Assembly: GCA_944327225.1 (NCBI GenBank)
Contig: CALVGZ010000001.1
Coordinates: 62,001 to 126,000 of the forward strand
Source: Candidatus Gastranaerophilales bacterium
GTDB taxonomy: Bacteria; Cyanobacteriota; Vampirovibrionia; Gastranaerophilales; Gastranaerophilaceae
Length of the DNA stretch: 64,000 nucleotides
Reading direction: 5' to 3'
Shown: piece by piece, positions 31,515 to 41,285 of the stretch
Numbering within the stretch: position 1 is the stretch's first letter
How the letters are laid out: each line of letters starts with the position of its first letter
The notes under the pieces: generated by a model
Seen by the model: only the letters and a program-made list of their open reading frames with translations
Told to the model about the DNA's origin: nothing
Database searches by the model: none
Position numbers and translations under genes: made by a program

Positions 31515-33317
31515 ATGAAAAAATTGGAACATATCAGGAATTTTAGCATAATAGCTCATATAGACCATGGAAAATCTACTTTGGCAGATAGGTTGTTGGA
31601 AAAAACGGGTACAGTTTCTAAGCGTGAAATGCAGGATCAGCTGTTAGATACCATGGATATTGAACGTGAACGCGGTATTACCATTAAATTAAATGCAGCC
31701 AAGATGAATTATCGAGCATCTGATGGCAAAGAATATATTTTAAATTTAATAGATACTCCCGGTCACGTTGATTTCTCCTATGAGGTTTCTCGTTCCTTGG
31801 CTGCTTGCGAAGGTGCATTATTGATTGTAGATGCAACGCAAGGTGTTGAAGCTCAGACATTAGCTAATGTTTATCTTGCGATGGAACAAAATTTAGAGAT
31901 TATACCCGTAATTAATAAGATTGACTTACCTTCTGCCGATGTCGAAAGAGTAAAAAAAGAAATAGAGGATGTATTAGGAATTGATGCAAGTATGGCAATA
32001 CCTGTGAGTGCTAAAACAGGTGTTGGAATAGAAAATGTGCTTGAAGCGATTGTTAATTATATTCCGGCTCCTGTTGATACGTCTGATAAGCCACTAAGAG
32101 CATTGGTGTTTGATAGTGCCTATGATGCTTATTTGGGTACAATTTGTTTTTTTAAGGTGGTAGATGGTTCTATTAAGCTTGGTGATAGAATTAAATTTAT
32201 GGCAACTGGCAGAGAATTTGAAGTTATTGAATTGGGTTTTTTAAATCCTGCTCGTAATCAGGTTAATGAATTAAAAACAGGAGAAGTAGGTTATTTTGCA
32301 GGTTCAATTAAGGAAATCACTAGATTTGTGGGAGATACTATAACTCATGTAGAAAATCCGGCAGAAGAACCGCTAGAAGGTTATAAAGAAGCTAAGCCTA
32401 TGGTATTTTCTGGTTTATATCCGGTGAATAATGAGGATTACCATGAATTGAAAGAAGCTTTGGAAAAATTAAAACTTTCGGATAGTTCTATAACATACGA
32501 GCCTGAAACTTCAAATGCTTTGGGTTTTGGTTTCAGATGCGGTTTTTTAGGAATGCTTCACATGGAAATAGCTCAAGAACGGCTTGAAAGGGAGTATGAT
32601 TTGTCGTTGATTACTACTGCTCCATCCGTAATTTATAAAGTCTATAAAACCGATGGAACTGTAGTCGAAATTGATAATCCTGCTGAACTTCCTTCTGCTC
32701 AATATCGTGAATATATCGAAGAGCCTTATGTTCGAGTCAATATTTTTACTCCAAATGATTTTGTCGGCACTTTAATGGAGTTATGCCAAGATAAACGTGG
32801 CATATTTGTCAATATGCAATACATTGATGACATAAGAGTTAATCTTGAGTATCAATTACCGTTGTCGGAAGTAATAACAGATTTTTACGATCAGTTAAAA
32901 TCTCGTTCAAAAGGATATGCTTCTCTTGATTATGAATTTTGCGATTATAAAAAATCAGATTTAGTTAAAATGGACATATTGCTTGCAAATGAGGTTGTTG
33001 ACGCATTATCGGTTATTTGTCATAAGGATAGTGCATATAACATTGGTCAAAAATTAACAAATAAATTGAAAGAAATAATACCAAGACAACTGTTTGAAGT
33101 TGCAATACAAGCTGCAATTGGTGGTAGAGTTATTGCAAGAACAAATATTAAGGCTTTACGTAAATCCGTACTTGATAAATGCTACGGTGGTGATATTTCA
33201 CGTAAAAGAAAACTTTTAGAAAAGCAAAAAAGAGGTAAGAAGCGAATGAAGTCAATTGGTAGAGTTGAGATACCCCAGGAGGCTTTTATGGCTGTTTTAT
33301 CATTAAATGAAGAGTAA
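31515..33317 (+). CDS. lepA: Elongation factor 4 (LepA)
   Basis: 600-aa ribosomal GTPase linked to back-translocation and translation initiation. G1 is [16 protein letters not shown] (about 14), G2 lies in [12 protein letters not shown]3 DTPGHVDF (about 80) and G4 NKIDLP (about 135). The domain order and the C-terminal LepA-specific region (about 490-600, [17 protein letters not shown]) are complete. It stands alone and converges with the nudix gene across 2 bp. Confidence 0.98.
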   Translation: MKKLEHIRNFSIIAHIDHGKSTLADRLLEKTGTVSKREMQDQLLDTMDIERERGITIKLNAAKMNYRASDGKEYILNLIDTPGHVDFSYEVSRSLAACEGALLIVDATQGVEAQTLANVYLAMEQNLEIIPVINKIDLPSADVERVKKEIEDVLGIDASMAIPVSAKTGVGIENVLEAIVNYIPAPVDTSDKPLRALVFDSAYDAYLGTICFFKVVDGSIKLGDRIKFMATGREFEVIELGFLNPARNQVNELKTGEVGYFAGSIKEITRFVGDTITHVENPAEEPLEGYKEAKPMVFSGLYPVNNEDYHELKEALEKLKLSDSSITYEPETSNALGFGFRCGFLGMLHMEIAQERLEREYDLSLITTAPSVIYKVYKTDGTVVEIDNPAELPSAQYREYIEEPYVRVNIFTPNDFVGTLMELCQDKRGIFVNMQYIDDIRVNLEYQLPLSEVITDFYDQLKSRSKGYASLDYEFCDYKKSDLVKMDILLANEVVDALSVICHKDSAYNIGQKLTNKLKEIIPRQLFEVAIQAAIGGRVIARTNIKALRKSVLDKCYGGDISRKRKLLEKQKRGKKRMKSIGRVEIPQEAFMAVLSLNEE

Positions 33318-33319
33318 TA

Positions 33320-33895
33320 TTAATTTATTCTGTTTAGTGCAAAATAAATTCCGCATACAGTAGCCGTTGCAACCGATAATTCCTTCGATGTTTCTAAAAG
33401 AAATTGTCTTACTTTGCTTGCAGGCACGTATGTTCTTGCTTCAATTATTCCGCCGTCCGAAACAGGATCTTTTAAAATCCTATCTTCATCAATTACAGCG
33501 GTAACATAGCTAATGGTTTCGGATGAAAGTCCAGCTGATGTTGAGCTATTTAAAAGTTCTACATATATATTTTCGGCAGCATGACCTGTTTCTTCCAGTA
33601 ATTCTTTTTTAGCACATTTAATTAATGTTTCATTGCAATCGATATCTCCTATCAGACCGGCAGGCGATTCCAAGCAAAATTCAGCTTTATCTTCCGCATA
33701 TATGGGAGGTCTTTTTGTTTTAAGAAACAAAAAATTATATTCATCTTTTTTCTTTATCAAGGTTGTGATGACTACGGCACTGTCTTTTTCATTAGAATCA
33801 TTTGTTCTTTTGACATAGTACCATTCATTACCTGAAGGTGAAACAGTTGATTTTAATTGAAGAAATTTTGTTTCATATAAAATTTTATTTTCCAT
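33320..33895 (-). CDS. Nudix hydrolase (ADP-ribose pyrophosphatase-like)
   Basis: 191 aa. A Nudix box GX5EX7REXXEEXG is recognisable as GDIDCNETLIKCAKKELLEETG (split here at GDIDCNE and KELLEETG) around residues 82-103, with Arg replaced by Lys. The sequence SPAGLIG directly before it resembles ADP-ribose/NDP-sugar hydrolases. The substrate is not certain. A GGAGG box lies inside the end of thiE, and the two overlap by 11 nt, so they form a unit. Confidence 0.85.
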   Translation of the reverse strand: MENKILYETKFLQLKSTVSPSGNEWYYVKRTNDSNEKDSAVVITTLIKKKDEYNFLFLKTKRPPIYAEDKAEFCLESPAGLIGDIDCNETLIKCAKKELLEETGHAAENIYVELLNSSTSAGLSSETISYVTAVIDEDRILKDPVSDGGIIEARTYVPASKVRQFLLETSKELSVATATVCGIYFALNRIN

Positions 33896-34910
33896 TATTT
33901 ATTTCCTCCATAAATTTTTTAATAATTATATCTGGATTTTGTGCGTTCATTAATGCTCTGATTACGGCTATTCTGTTTGCACCCGCAGATAGAACTTTTT
34001 GAACATTATTTATATCAATAGAACCTATTGCATAAAACGGTATTTTAATATTTTTACTAACCCACTTAACATATTCAAGCCCTACTGGTGTTGCATTTGG
34101 TTTTGTCGGTGTTTTAAAAACCGGTCCGACTCCAATGTAATCTGCTCCGGCTTTTTGTGCTTCAAGAGCATCGTTGGGTTTGTGAGTCGATATTCCTATA
34201 ATTTTATCATTACCTAATATTTTTCTTGCTTCATTGATTGGTATATCATCTTGTCCAAGGTGAACACCGTCAGCATCAAGAATTTTAGCAATATCTATTC
34301 TGTCATTTACTATAAATAAAGCACCGTAAATTGAACATAGTTGTCTTATTTTCATGCCTGTTTTAATTATTTCCTTTGCAGGTTTATTTTTTTCTCGATA
34401 TTGTATAATTTTTACGCCGCATTTTAGTATTTGAGCTATTTTATCTAAAAATTCATCACCAGAATTAAAATTATCGGATGAAGTTATTAGATAAATATTT
34501 TTATCTTTTAGCAAAGTTTGCTTGATATTTGTACATTTGTTTTTACTAATTATTTCCATTATTTCCTTTTCAATTGTATATGTTTGATATCTGTATTTTT
34601 CGTCAAGACCGCTATATTCTGTTAGCACCCTGAGTCCTTCCTGTATTCTTTTAAGATTTGCAATAATAACATCAGAGGAATTCGTTTCTTTAAAAATATT
34701 TTTTATATTTGTGCCAACATCACTTGTGGTGTTTCTTGCTGAAATTAAATTTTCATAGTATTTGTTGTAATAAATTGATATTTCGTGCCTGATATTTTTT
34801 AATTTTGTTGTAATTTCTTCATTATTTAAAACAAATCTTGTGTATTCTTCAATACACCTTAGTCCTTCATTAACTCTATTGATATTTGCGTCAATTATTC
34901 GATAGTTCAT
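33885..34910 (-). CDS. thiE: Thiamine-phosphate synthase with N-terminal ThiD2-like domain
   Basis: 341 aa, longer than ordinary ThiE (about 210). Residues 1-125 form a helical ThiD2-like domain (DANINRVNEGLRCIEEYTRF and RIQEGLRVLTEYSG, two related helices). Residues about 130-341 are ThiE, joining HMP-PP with thiazole phosphate: IIQYREKN, DADGVHLGQDD, IGISTHKPNDALEA and GADYIGVGPVF. This fusion is the form found in Cyanobacteria. The ATG is preceded only by a weak GGTAA. It is cotranscribed with the nudix gene. Confidence 0.93.
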   Translation of the reverse strand: MNYRIIDANINRVNEGLRCIEEYTRFVLNNEEITTKLKNIRHEISIYYNKYYENLISARNTTSDVGTNIKNIFKETNSSDVIIANLKRIQEGLRVLTEYSGLDEKYRYQTYTIEKEIMEIISKNKCTNIKQTLLKDKNIYLITSSDNFNSGDEFLDKIAQILKCGVKIIQYREKNKPAKEIIKTGMKIRQLCSIYGALFIVNDRIDIAKILDADGVHLGQDDIPINEARKILGNDKIIGISTHKPNDALEAQKAGADYIGVGPVFKTPTKPNATPVGLEYVKWVSKNIKIPFYAIGSIDINNVQKVLSAGANRIAVIRALMNAQNPDIIIKKFMEEINNGK

Positions 34911-34981
34911 AAAAAATTACCACTACGACTATATATTTATGATTATAGCGAATTTTCATAAAATTTAATAGTCTTGTTTTT

Positions 34982-35548
34982 ATGAAAGAAACTTTAGAAA
35001 ATTTAATTTTAAAAGCTCAAAGGGGAGATGAAATTGCACTTGAAACAATAATTAAGCAAGAGCAAAATAATATTTATACGACTTTATTTTATTTAAAAAA
35101 GGATGATTCGGATTTATCCGATATTATGCAGGATGTGTTAATCAAATTAGTAAAAAGAATCCGTCAATTAAAAAATCCTAATTATTTTAAAACCTGGCTA
35201 AATCAAATAATTATTAACTCTTATTATGATTACTTAAGAAAGAATAAGAAAAAAATCGTTATTTTTGATCCTTTTAAACAAAATGAAGATGTAGAATTTG
35301 AAATTCCCGATCATTCTACAAATCCGCAAAACAGACTATTATATAGCGAGCTTGATTTAATAATAAAAAATGCAATTGAAAATCTACCTTTACAATATAA
35401 AATCCCGATTGCTTTGAGAGAAATTCAAGGATTGTCTTATGATGAGATATCATCAATAACAAAAACATCTATTGGAACGGTTAAATCAAGAATTTCGAGA
35501 GCCAGAGCTAAAATCAAAAATGATATTGATAGATATACAAGGGGGTAA
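34982..35548 (+). CDS. RNA polymerase sigma-70 family factor (ECF-like)
   Basis: 188-aa short sigma factor with regions 2 and 4 only. Region 2 (about 15-85) has LSDIMQDVLIKLVKRI and YFKTWLNQIIINSYYDYLRK. Region 4 (about 125-180) has ALREIQGLSYDEISSITKTS and TVKSRISRARAKI, a clear helix-turn-helix. The next gene, 2 nt later, looks like its anti-sigma partner. There is no ribosome site before the ATG; a TTTAAT at 34964-34969 would give a leader of about 6 nt. Confidence 0.9.
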   Translation: MKETLENLILKAQRGDEIALETIIKQEQNNIYTTLFYLKKDDSDLSDIMQDVLIKLVKRIRQLKNPNYFKTWLNQIIINSYYDYLRKNKKKIVIFDPFKQNEDVEFEIPDHSTNPQNRLLYSELDLIIKNAIENLPLQYKIPIALREIQGLSYDEISSITKTSIGTVKSRISRARAKIKNDIDRYTRG

Positions 35549-35550
35549 AA

Positions 35551-35880
35551 ATGTTAGGACTCGATTCTTTAGATGAACAGATAAATACTTATTTTGACGA
35601 TGAAATTGCAGATAATGAATTGGTTGGATTAGAAGCCCGAATGGTTAAATCTGATTATGTAAAAAATTATGTTGATGAAAAGTGTTTTGGGTATTTTAAA
35701 ATAACTAATTCGATTAAAATTGTAAAAATTCGCAGTAATGAAGTTGCAGGCAGAATTGCTGATGATTTTATTGAAAATAAATTGAATCGTTTATTTTTTA
35801 AGTTCAATCCCGTTAGCTTTAAGGGTTTCAATAAAATTTTGAGCCGTTTTCTTTTGAATGTCCATAGGAACGATTCTTAA
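35551..35880 (+). CDS. Putative short anti-sigma factor
   Basis: 109 aa, encoded 2 nt after the sigma factor with a strong GGGGG box. The N-terminal part (DEQINTYFDDEIADNELVGL, then a helical stretch to about residue 80) resembles the sigma-binding domain of anti-sigma factors such as RseA. It lacks a zinc Cys-His motif and a membrane segment. The last 30 codons overlap the convergent gene at 35791 antisense, so its C-terminus may have been extended by chance. The assignment rests mainly on context. Confidence 0.55.
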   Translation: MLGLDSLDEQINTYFDDEIADNELVGLEARMVKSDYVKNYVDEKCFGYFKITNSIKIVKIRSNEVAGRIADDFIENKLNRLFFKFNPVSFKGFNKILSRFLLNVHRNDS

Positions 35881-36114
35881 CAGTTCAACTGTTTTTGATA
35901 TAACATCATCGTTGTCATACCAGCGATTACCCCCGTTTATGGGTTTAACTGTTTGAAAAAATCTTTCAATTGTTTCCTTTGAGACTTTTTGCTCAATACT
36001 ATTCAAGAATATTTCCGCCTGTTCGTGAAGTTCATCTTTATAGTCTTTCAACATATTAATTACATCGAGTAATAAGGGGTCGTGGTCGTACCATCGTTTA
36101 AATTTTTGTGTCAT
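35791..36114 (-). CDS. Two-repeat RWYD protein of unknown function
   Basis: 107 aa, highly charged, no signal or membrane segment. It contains two copies of a 34-35-residue unit, starting RWYDHDPLLLDVI (residue 7) and RWYDNDDVISKTV (residue 64). Each ends in a helix (AEIFLNSI / AQNFIETL). The conserved RWYD-[HN]-D start suggests a binding surface. A clear AGGAG box precedes the ATG. It lies just downstream of murA on the same strand (20 nt). I do not recognise the family by name. Confidence 0.7.
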   Translation of the reverse strand: MTQKFKRWYDHDPLLLDVINMLKDYKDELHEQAEIFLNSIEQKVSKETIERFFQTVKPINGGNRWYDNDDVISKTVELLRIVPMDIQKKTAQNFIETLKANGIELKK

Positions 36115-36134
36115 TTTTTTTCTCCTAAATGTTG

Positions 36135-37418
36135 CTATTTAATTTCAATATCATTTATTCTTGTTGCATTGATATTAAGTCCCTGAAGTTTTTCAACAAA
36201 ATTTTCATAGCCTCTGTCAATATGATTTAAAGAGCCAATTTCTGTTTCACCCCTTGCCATAACGGCAGCAGTAACCAGAGCTGCACCTGCCCTTAAATCA
36301 GTTGATTCAACTTGTGTTCCAACCAAATAATCAACCCCTTTGATAATGGCATGTTTTTTGTTTATTATAATATTTGCTCCCATTTTCCAGAATTCGGGTA
36401 TGTGCATAAATCTGTTTTCGTATAGACTTTCGGTTACTACGGAAATTCCATCCGCACAACATAAAAGTGCCATAGCTAGTGCCTGTAAATCTGTGGGAAA
36501 ACCGGGATATGGCTGAGTTATAAAGTTCATTGCTTTCAATCTTTTTTCATTTGAAACTTCCAACGTATTCGGGTCAATTAATTTTATATTGGCACCCATC
36601 TCGAGTAATTTACCCGTAAATAATGTAAGATGATTTGGGAAAATATTTTTAATTATTGCTTTACCTTTTGAAGCAATAATTATACTCATATAAGTGCCTG
36701 CTTCTATTCTATCGGGAATTGTAGTGTATTCTGCACCTTTTAAATTAGATTGCTTAACTCCTGTTATAATAATCTGGTTTGTACCTGCACCTTCGATATT
36801 TGCACCCATTGACTTTAAAAAGTTTGCCAAATCGACAATTTCTGGCTCTTGTGCCGCATTTTGAATTACGGTTACTCCATCGGCAAGCACTGATGCCATC
36901 ATCACATTTTCAGTGGCTCCAACAGACGGAATATCAAAACATATTGTAGCACCTTTAAGTTCTTTTGCTTTTGCAAATACGTAGCCATCTTTTATTAAAC
37001 ATTCGCAACCGAGTGCTTCAAGACCTTTGATATGAAAATTTACACGTCTTTCACCGATTTTACAACCACCCGGAAGTGCAACTTGTGCACATTTCAATCT
37101 TCCAACCAATGCACCCAATACTACAAAACTTGCTCTCATTTTAGAAACATATTCTTGTTTTGCTATACAGTTTGTAAGATTAGATGAATCAATCTCGATT
37201 TTTTTCAATTTTTTATCATAAAGAGTTTTTGCACCTAAACCATTTATAACTTCGAGCATTATTTCAACGTCTGTTAATTCTGGTACATTGTGAATTATAC
37301 ATTTATCTTTAGCCAAAAGGGAAGCTGCCATCAGTTTTAAAACGGAATTTTTAGCACCGCTTACCGTAACTTCGCCACTCGCCGGATTTAAACCTTTTAT
37401 TATTAATTTTTCGCTCAA
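36135..37418 (-). CDS. murA: UDP-N-acetylglucosamine 1-carboxyvinyltransferase
   Basis: 427-aa enzyme adding enolpyruvate from PEP to UDP-GlcNAc, the first committed step of peptidoglycan synthesis. The catalytic Cys is C119 in LPGGCKIGERRVNFH, so fosfomycin-type modification would be possible. The N-terminal SGAKNSVLKLMAASLL and C-terminal RAGAALVTAAVMARGETEI are typical. The start is TTG at 37418 with an AAAGGA box 7 nt upstream. Confidence 0.97.
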   Translation of the reverse strand: MSEKLIIKGLNPASGEVTVSGAKNSVLKLMAASLLAKDKCIIHNVPELTDVEIMLEVINGLGAKTLYDKKLKKIEIDSSNLTNCIAKQEYVSKMRASFVVLGALVGRLKCAQVALPGGCKIGERRVNFHIKGLEALGCECLIKDGYVFAKAKELKGATICFDIPSVGATENVMMASVLADGVTVIQNAAQEPEIVDLANFLKSMGANIEGAGTNQIIITGVKQSNLKGAEYTTIPDRIEAGTYMSIIIASKGKAIIKNIFPNHLTLFTGKLLEMGANIKLIDPNTLEVSNEKRLKAMNFITQPYPGFPTDLQALAMALLCCADGISVVTESLYENRFMHIPEFWKMGANIIINKKHAIIKGVDYLVGTQVESTDLRAGAALVTAAVMARGETEIGSLNHIDRGYENFVEKLQGLNINATRINDIEIK

Positions 37419-37503
37419 GTTAATATCCTTTTCTAACTGATTTTAGTATATTTTTGCTTATTTTTAAACCATAAGCGGCAAAAATAAAATTTTTGTAGGA
37501 TAT

Positions 37504-38601
37504 TTATTTGTCAATTATTTTTGCATCTATCACTTTTGCATCAATAATCCTTTCTTTATCGGAAGATTTTTCTGCTTTTTTGCTTTCTTCTATTTCTAAT
37601 TGCTTATTTATAACAATTGTTTGAATTATTTGAAATATATTACTTGTTACTAGGTATAATAATGCTCCTGCGGGAATTGGTATAAATACAAAAGTCAGGA
37701 TAATCATAACCGGCATAATAGTTCCCATTGATTTTTGTATAGCAGCTTGGGTTGCATCTTGATTTTTCGATTGAGTTGTAGCCATCATTACTTTTTGCGA
37801 CAACCAAATTGTTAGTCCAAATAATGCAACAAGCAGAATTACATCATAGTGAATTTGATTTTGAGCCGGTATTGTGGGGACAACAGCTGCAAGGATATCT
37901 CCTCTTCGGTTGAATGTGATATTTTCTGTTTCTTTTGTCATTATATTCATAATGGATAAATCAGCTTTTTCTACTTTATCAAGTTGCGAAAATTTTAAAT
38001 TTAGGTTATCAAGTGATATTTTTAATTCAATCGGTTTATCTGTTTCTATTTCGCCTTGTACACTTACGGCTTTTTGAGGCTTTTCAATTTTTACATTATC
38101 GATTATACTTCCGTTCGAAAGGTAAACTTTTGCCGATTTTCCCGCTTGAAATTGTGCATTTCTGGATATTGAGAATTTCCCATCAAGCGATACGCCCGCA
38201 TTTGATTTAATAGTTGAATCCAGTCTGTTTATAAAAAGGAAATGCGTGTTTCCTGCCATTTGTATAAAAGATGGACTCATTAAGGCACTATACAACATTA
38301 TGAAAACAGGAATTTGAATTAACATTGGCAGGCAACCTGCAGTAGGGTTAAAATTATGCTCTTTATAAAACTCCATCATTTTTTGTTGCATTAGCTGAGG
38401 ATTATTTTTGTATTTTTCTTGTATCATTTTCATTTTTGGAGTTAGCTGTTGCATATTTTTCATTGAACGCTGTTGAGAAACGTTCATTGGCCACAAGCAA
38501 ATACGCATTAGTATCGTAAAAATTATGATTGCCATGCCATAACTGCCTGCAAAATGTGCCAGTTTTCCAAGTATATTTATTGTTAACGTAACAAAATCCA
38601 T
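37504..38601 (-). CDS. yidC: Membrane protein insertase YidC (cyanobacterial-like form)
   Basis: 365-aa insertase. It lacks the long periplasmic domain of proteobacteria. Membrane segments lie at about 19-38 (with groove Arg R33), 92-112, 254-270 and two more before 335. Typical blocks are NMQQLTPKMKMIQEKYKNNP and FNPTAGCLPMLIQIPVFIMLY. About 120 residues (128-250) are inserted between the second and third conserved segments. The insert ends in IHYDVILL, like the IHWDIL junction I recall for cyanobacterial YidC. A GAGGAGA box precedes the ATG. Confidence 0.95.
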   Translation of the reverse strand: MDFVTLTINILGKLAHFAGSYGMAIIIFTILMRICLWPMNVSQQRSMKNMQQLTPKMKMIQEKYKNNPQLMQQKMMEFYKEHNFNPTAGCLPMLIQIPVFIMLYSALMSPSFIQMAGNTHFLFINRLDSTIKSNAGVSLDGKFSISRNAQFQAGKSAKVYLSNGSIIDNVKIEKPQKAVSVQGEIETDKPIELKISLDNLNLKFSQLDKVEKADLSIMNIMTKETENITFNRRGDILAAVVPTIPAQNQIHYDVILLVALFGLTIWLSQKVMMATTQSKNQDATQAAIQKSMGTIMPVMIILTFVFIPIPAGALLYLVTSNIFQIIQTIVINKQLEIEESKKAEKSSDKERIIDAKVIDAKIIDK

Positions 38602-38651
38602 TATTATCTCCTCGTATGTGAATTAATTATATATAAATTTTACTATAAACA

Positions 38652-38660
38652 TGATAAAAT
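38652..38660 (+). promoter_or_regulatory. Extended -10 promoter of mnmE (leaderless geometry)
   Basis: TG-A-TAAAAT, with the hexamer at 38655-38660, ends 7 nt before the ATG at 38667. No ribosome site lies between, so the mRNA probably starts at the start codon. Confidence 0.5.
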
Positions 38661-38666
38661 CAATTT

Positions 38667-39998
38667 ATGGATAATAATTTTGATACAATTGTTGCAATTG
38701 CTACTCCCCTTGCACAAAGTGCTGTTGGTATTGTTAGAATTTCAGGGAGTTGTGCTTATAATGTAGTTCAATCAATATTTTCAAAAAAAATAAAACCAAA
38801 ATATATTAATTATGGTTATATCGTTAATGGCACCGAAAAAATAGACGAGGTTATATTGTTGCCTTTTTTAGCACCTCACAGTTTTACCGGTGAAGACGTA
38901 ATTGAAATTCAAACACATGGTTCTGTTACTGTTATTAATTCTATTATTGAATTAATTATGTCTAAAGGGGTTAGATTGGCACAAAAGGGTGAATTTTCGA
39001 AACGTGCTTTTTTAAATCACAGAATTGATTTGTCTCAAGCTGAGGCTATAAACGATTTAATAACATCAAAAAATTCTAAGTCAGCTCATAATGCTTTGAA
39101 TAATCTTGAAGGTTACTTAAAGAATGAAATAAACATCATTAAAAATAATCTGAGCAATTTATATTCAAGAATTATTGCTTCTATAGATTTTCCTGAAGAT
39201 GTAGCAGAATTGGATTCAGAATATATCGTTTCGATATGTAATGATAATATTCATAAAATTAATAAAATTTTAAAAAACTCCTCAAGCCATGATTTTATAA
39301 GAGACGGGCTGAAGGCATGTTTAATTGGTAAGCCAAATGTGGGCAAAAGTTCATTATTTAATTCAATATTAAATTATACAAGAGCCATTGTTACTCCCAT
39401 AGAAGGAACAACAAGAGATACTATAATAGAATCCATAAATTTAAATGGTTATATGATTAATTTCATTGACACTGCAGGCATCAGAAATAAGGATGATGCC
39501 GATTTTGTCGAAAAAATAGGAATTGAAAATTCAATTAAAGCAATTGAAAATTCTAATATTATTATTTTTCTATTTGAAAAATCAAAAGAAGAAATTGACC
39601 TAAATTTGTTGAATTATGCAAAAAATAAAGAAATTATTTTTGTTAAAACAAAGTGTGATTTATACGGCATACAATTTGATAATACTGACGAGTTTATTGA
39701 AATTAGCTCATTAACTGGTTTTGGTATTGATAAATTAAAAGATTGTATATATAAGAAAATCATAAAATTTATCCCCGATGATGTAAGTTATACTGCAAAT
39801 AAAAGACAGCAATGCTGTTTAATTAATGCTAAAAATGCTCTTAATAATGTTATTCAAACATCCGAATTTAACTGCGACGCAGATTTATTTGCCATGGATT
39901 TAAAAAGTGCCGTTTTGGCACTCGGAGAAATAACGGGAGAAGTATTTACTGATACAATATTGGATGATATTTTTAGTAATTTTTGCATAGGAAAATAG
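38667..39998 (+). CDS. mnmE: tRNA modification GTPase MnmE (TrmE)
   Basis: 443-aa GTPase that with MnmG modifies U34 of certain tRNAs. The N-terminal tetrahydrofolate-binding domain has TIVAIATPLAQSAVGIVRISG. The G domain has GKPNVGKSSLFNSIL (about 222), DTAGIR and TKCD. The C-terminal FCIGK, which carries the formyl-transfer Cys, is intact. Its stop abuts the stop of the convergent FAD oxidoreductase (TAG/CTA). Confidence 0.97.
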   Translation: MDNNFDTIVAIATPLAQSAVGIVRISGSCAYNVVQSIFSKKIKPKYINYGYIVNGTEKIDEVILLPFLAPHSFTGEDVIEIQTHGSVTVINSIIELIMSKGVRLAQKGEFSKRAFLNHRIDLSQAEAINDLITSKNSKSAHNALNNLEGYLKNEINIIKNNLSNLYSRIIASIDFPEDVAELDSEYIVSICNDNIHKINKILKNSSSHDFIRDGLKACLIGKPNVGKSSLFNSILNYTRAIVTPIEGTTRDTIIESINLNGYMINFIDTAGIRNKDDADFVEKIGIENSIKAIENSNIIIFLFEKSKEEIDLNLLNYAKNKEIIFVKTKCDLYGIQFDNTDEFIEISSLTGFGIDKLKDCIYKKIIKFIPDDVSYTANKRQQCCLINAKNALNNVIQTSEFNCDADLFAMDLKSAVLALGEITGEVFTDTILDDIFSNFCIGK

Positions 39999-41279
39999 CT
40001 ATTTTTTAATTTTTGCAATGTATTTAGCAACCCCTTCCCCCATTGACATGCAACTTTTTTGAACTCTTAAAGCACTATGTGCATAAAAATCCGCACCTAT
40101 TGGTTTCCCAATTATAAATAGATTATCATAATCATAACTCATTAATGTTTCAATTGGGAGCTGATAAGATTGTGAAACTTGTATAATTGATGATTTTTTG
40201 TCATTTGTGTGAACATCGATACCGTAGTTTGCTTCAAGTACGTTATTTTCGAACTTTTTACCTGAAATTAAATCGTTTTTTGTATAATGATATTTTGTTT
40301 TAATTCTGTTTTGCTCTCTTATTCCTGTTTGTGTGGCTATATTGGATATTTGAGAGTTTTCAAAGCCCGGAAATGTTTTTTTGACGAAATTATATATTCT
40401 CCAGATGGCTTTTTTTGCTTCTATAAGTTCATTAGAGGCCATATATGGGTTATTTGCATAATTGCTTATTCTGGGACAATTGAAGGCAACCTTGCTGTTT
40501 GTGCCTGCAACGGAAAATATTTGAAAATATGATCTGTCGTTTGGTAACAGCAAGCCGTTTTCAACGCCGCTTTTTAAAAATTTATCAAGTTTCCAAAAGG
40601 TGTTTTCGTCCCAAGTTGAAGCAGTTGTAAAATTTACGTCAGAATTTATTTCGTTTCGATAGATATTGGTAATATTCTCATCATCGTCCAAATTTATTAA
40701 GAAGTCTGAAAATTCACTAAAATTTACATTGTCTAGTATAAATCGAAGAGAATTTTGTTGGTGCTCACTTTTATCATTCAATATGGAACATCCAGCCAAA
40801 ATTGAAAATTCGCCAGAGCCAGTTGCATCAACATAATATGTCGACACGATTGGTAATGATAATAAATTTGAATTTAAGACTATATCTTTAATTAATGAAT
40901 TATTTTTGTTTACAGAAAAAATTTGAGTTTCAAGGAGTATATCAAGATTTTTTTTAATCTCATTTTCGGTTAAAATATCTTCAATAACTATTTTTAAAAT
41001 CTCCGGATTGAACCATCCGTCATTATTATCTTTGTATGTTATTTGTGCGTTAAATTTTTTTGCAGTTTTGACTAATTTATTGTAGTAATCGCAGTTTAAA
41101 TTATTGCTTGACGATTTCATAACGGGAACAACCAATCCACCTGTCATTAATCCGCCTAAAAAATTATTTTTTTCAATAAGTAATGTTTTTAATCCAAATT
41201 TCGCACAACTATATGCACATGCACAACCTGAAGTACCCCCACCACATATAATTACATCATAATTAATTCTATTTGTCAT
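39999..41279 (-). CDS. FAD-dependent oxidoreductase (FAD_oxidored family)
   Basis: About 426 aa. The N-terminal Rossmann motif is YDVIICGGGTSGCACAYSCA, followed by LIEKNNFLGGLMTGGLVVP, typical of the FAD_oxidored group. Near residue 155, YVDATGSGEFSILAGC is a second family block. The C-terminus (GKPIGADFYAHSALRVQ) closes the FAD site. The substrate is unknown. I place the start at 41279 (MTNRINYD), where TATAAT sits at the leaderless position; a further upstream ATG at 41315 would put that promoter inside the gene. Confidence 0.85.
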   Translation of the reverse strand: MTNRINYDVIICGGGTSGCACAYSCAKFGLKTLLIEKNNFLGGLMTGGLVVPVMKSSSNNLNCDYYNKLVKTAKKFNAQITYKDNNDGWFNPEILKIVIEDILTENEIKKNLDILLETQIFSVNKNNSLIKDIVLNSNLLSLPIVSTYYVDATGSGEFSILAGCSILNDKSEHQQNSLRFILDNVNFSEFSDFLINLDDDENITNIYRNEINSDVNFTTASTWDENTFWKLDKFLKSGVENGLLLPNDRSYFQIFSVAGTNSKVAFNCPRISNYANNPYMASNELIEAKKAIWRIYNFVKKTFPGFENSQISNIATQTGIREQNRIKTKYHYTKNDLISGKKFENNVLEANYGIDVHTNDKKSSIIQVSQSYQLPIETLMSYDYDNLFIIGKPIGADFYAHSALRVQKSCMSMGEGVAKYIAKIKK

Positions 41280-41285
41280 AATTTT

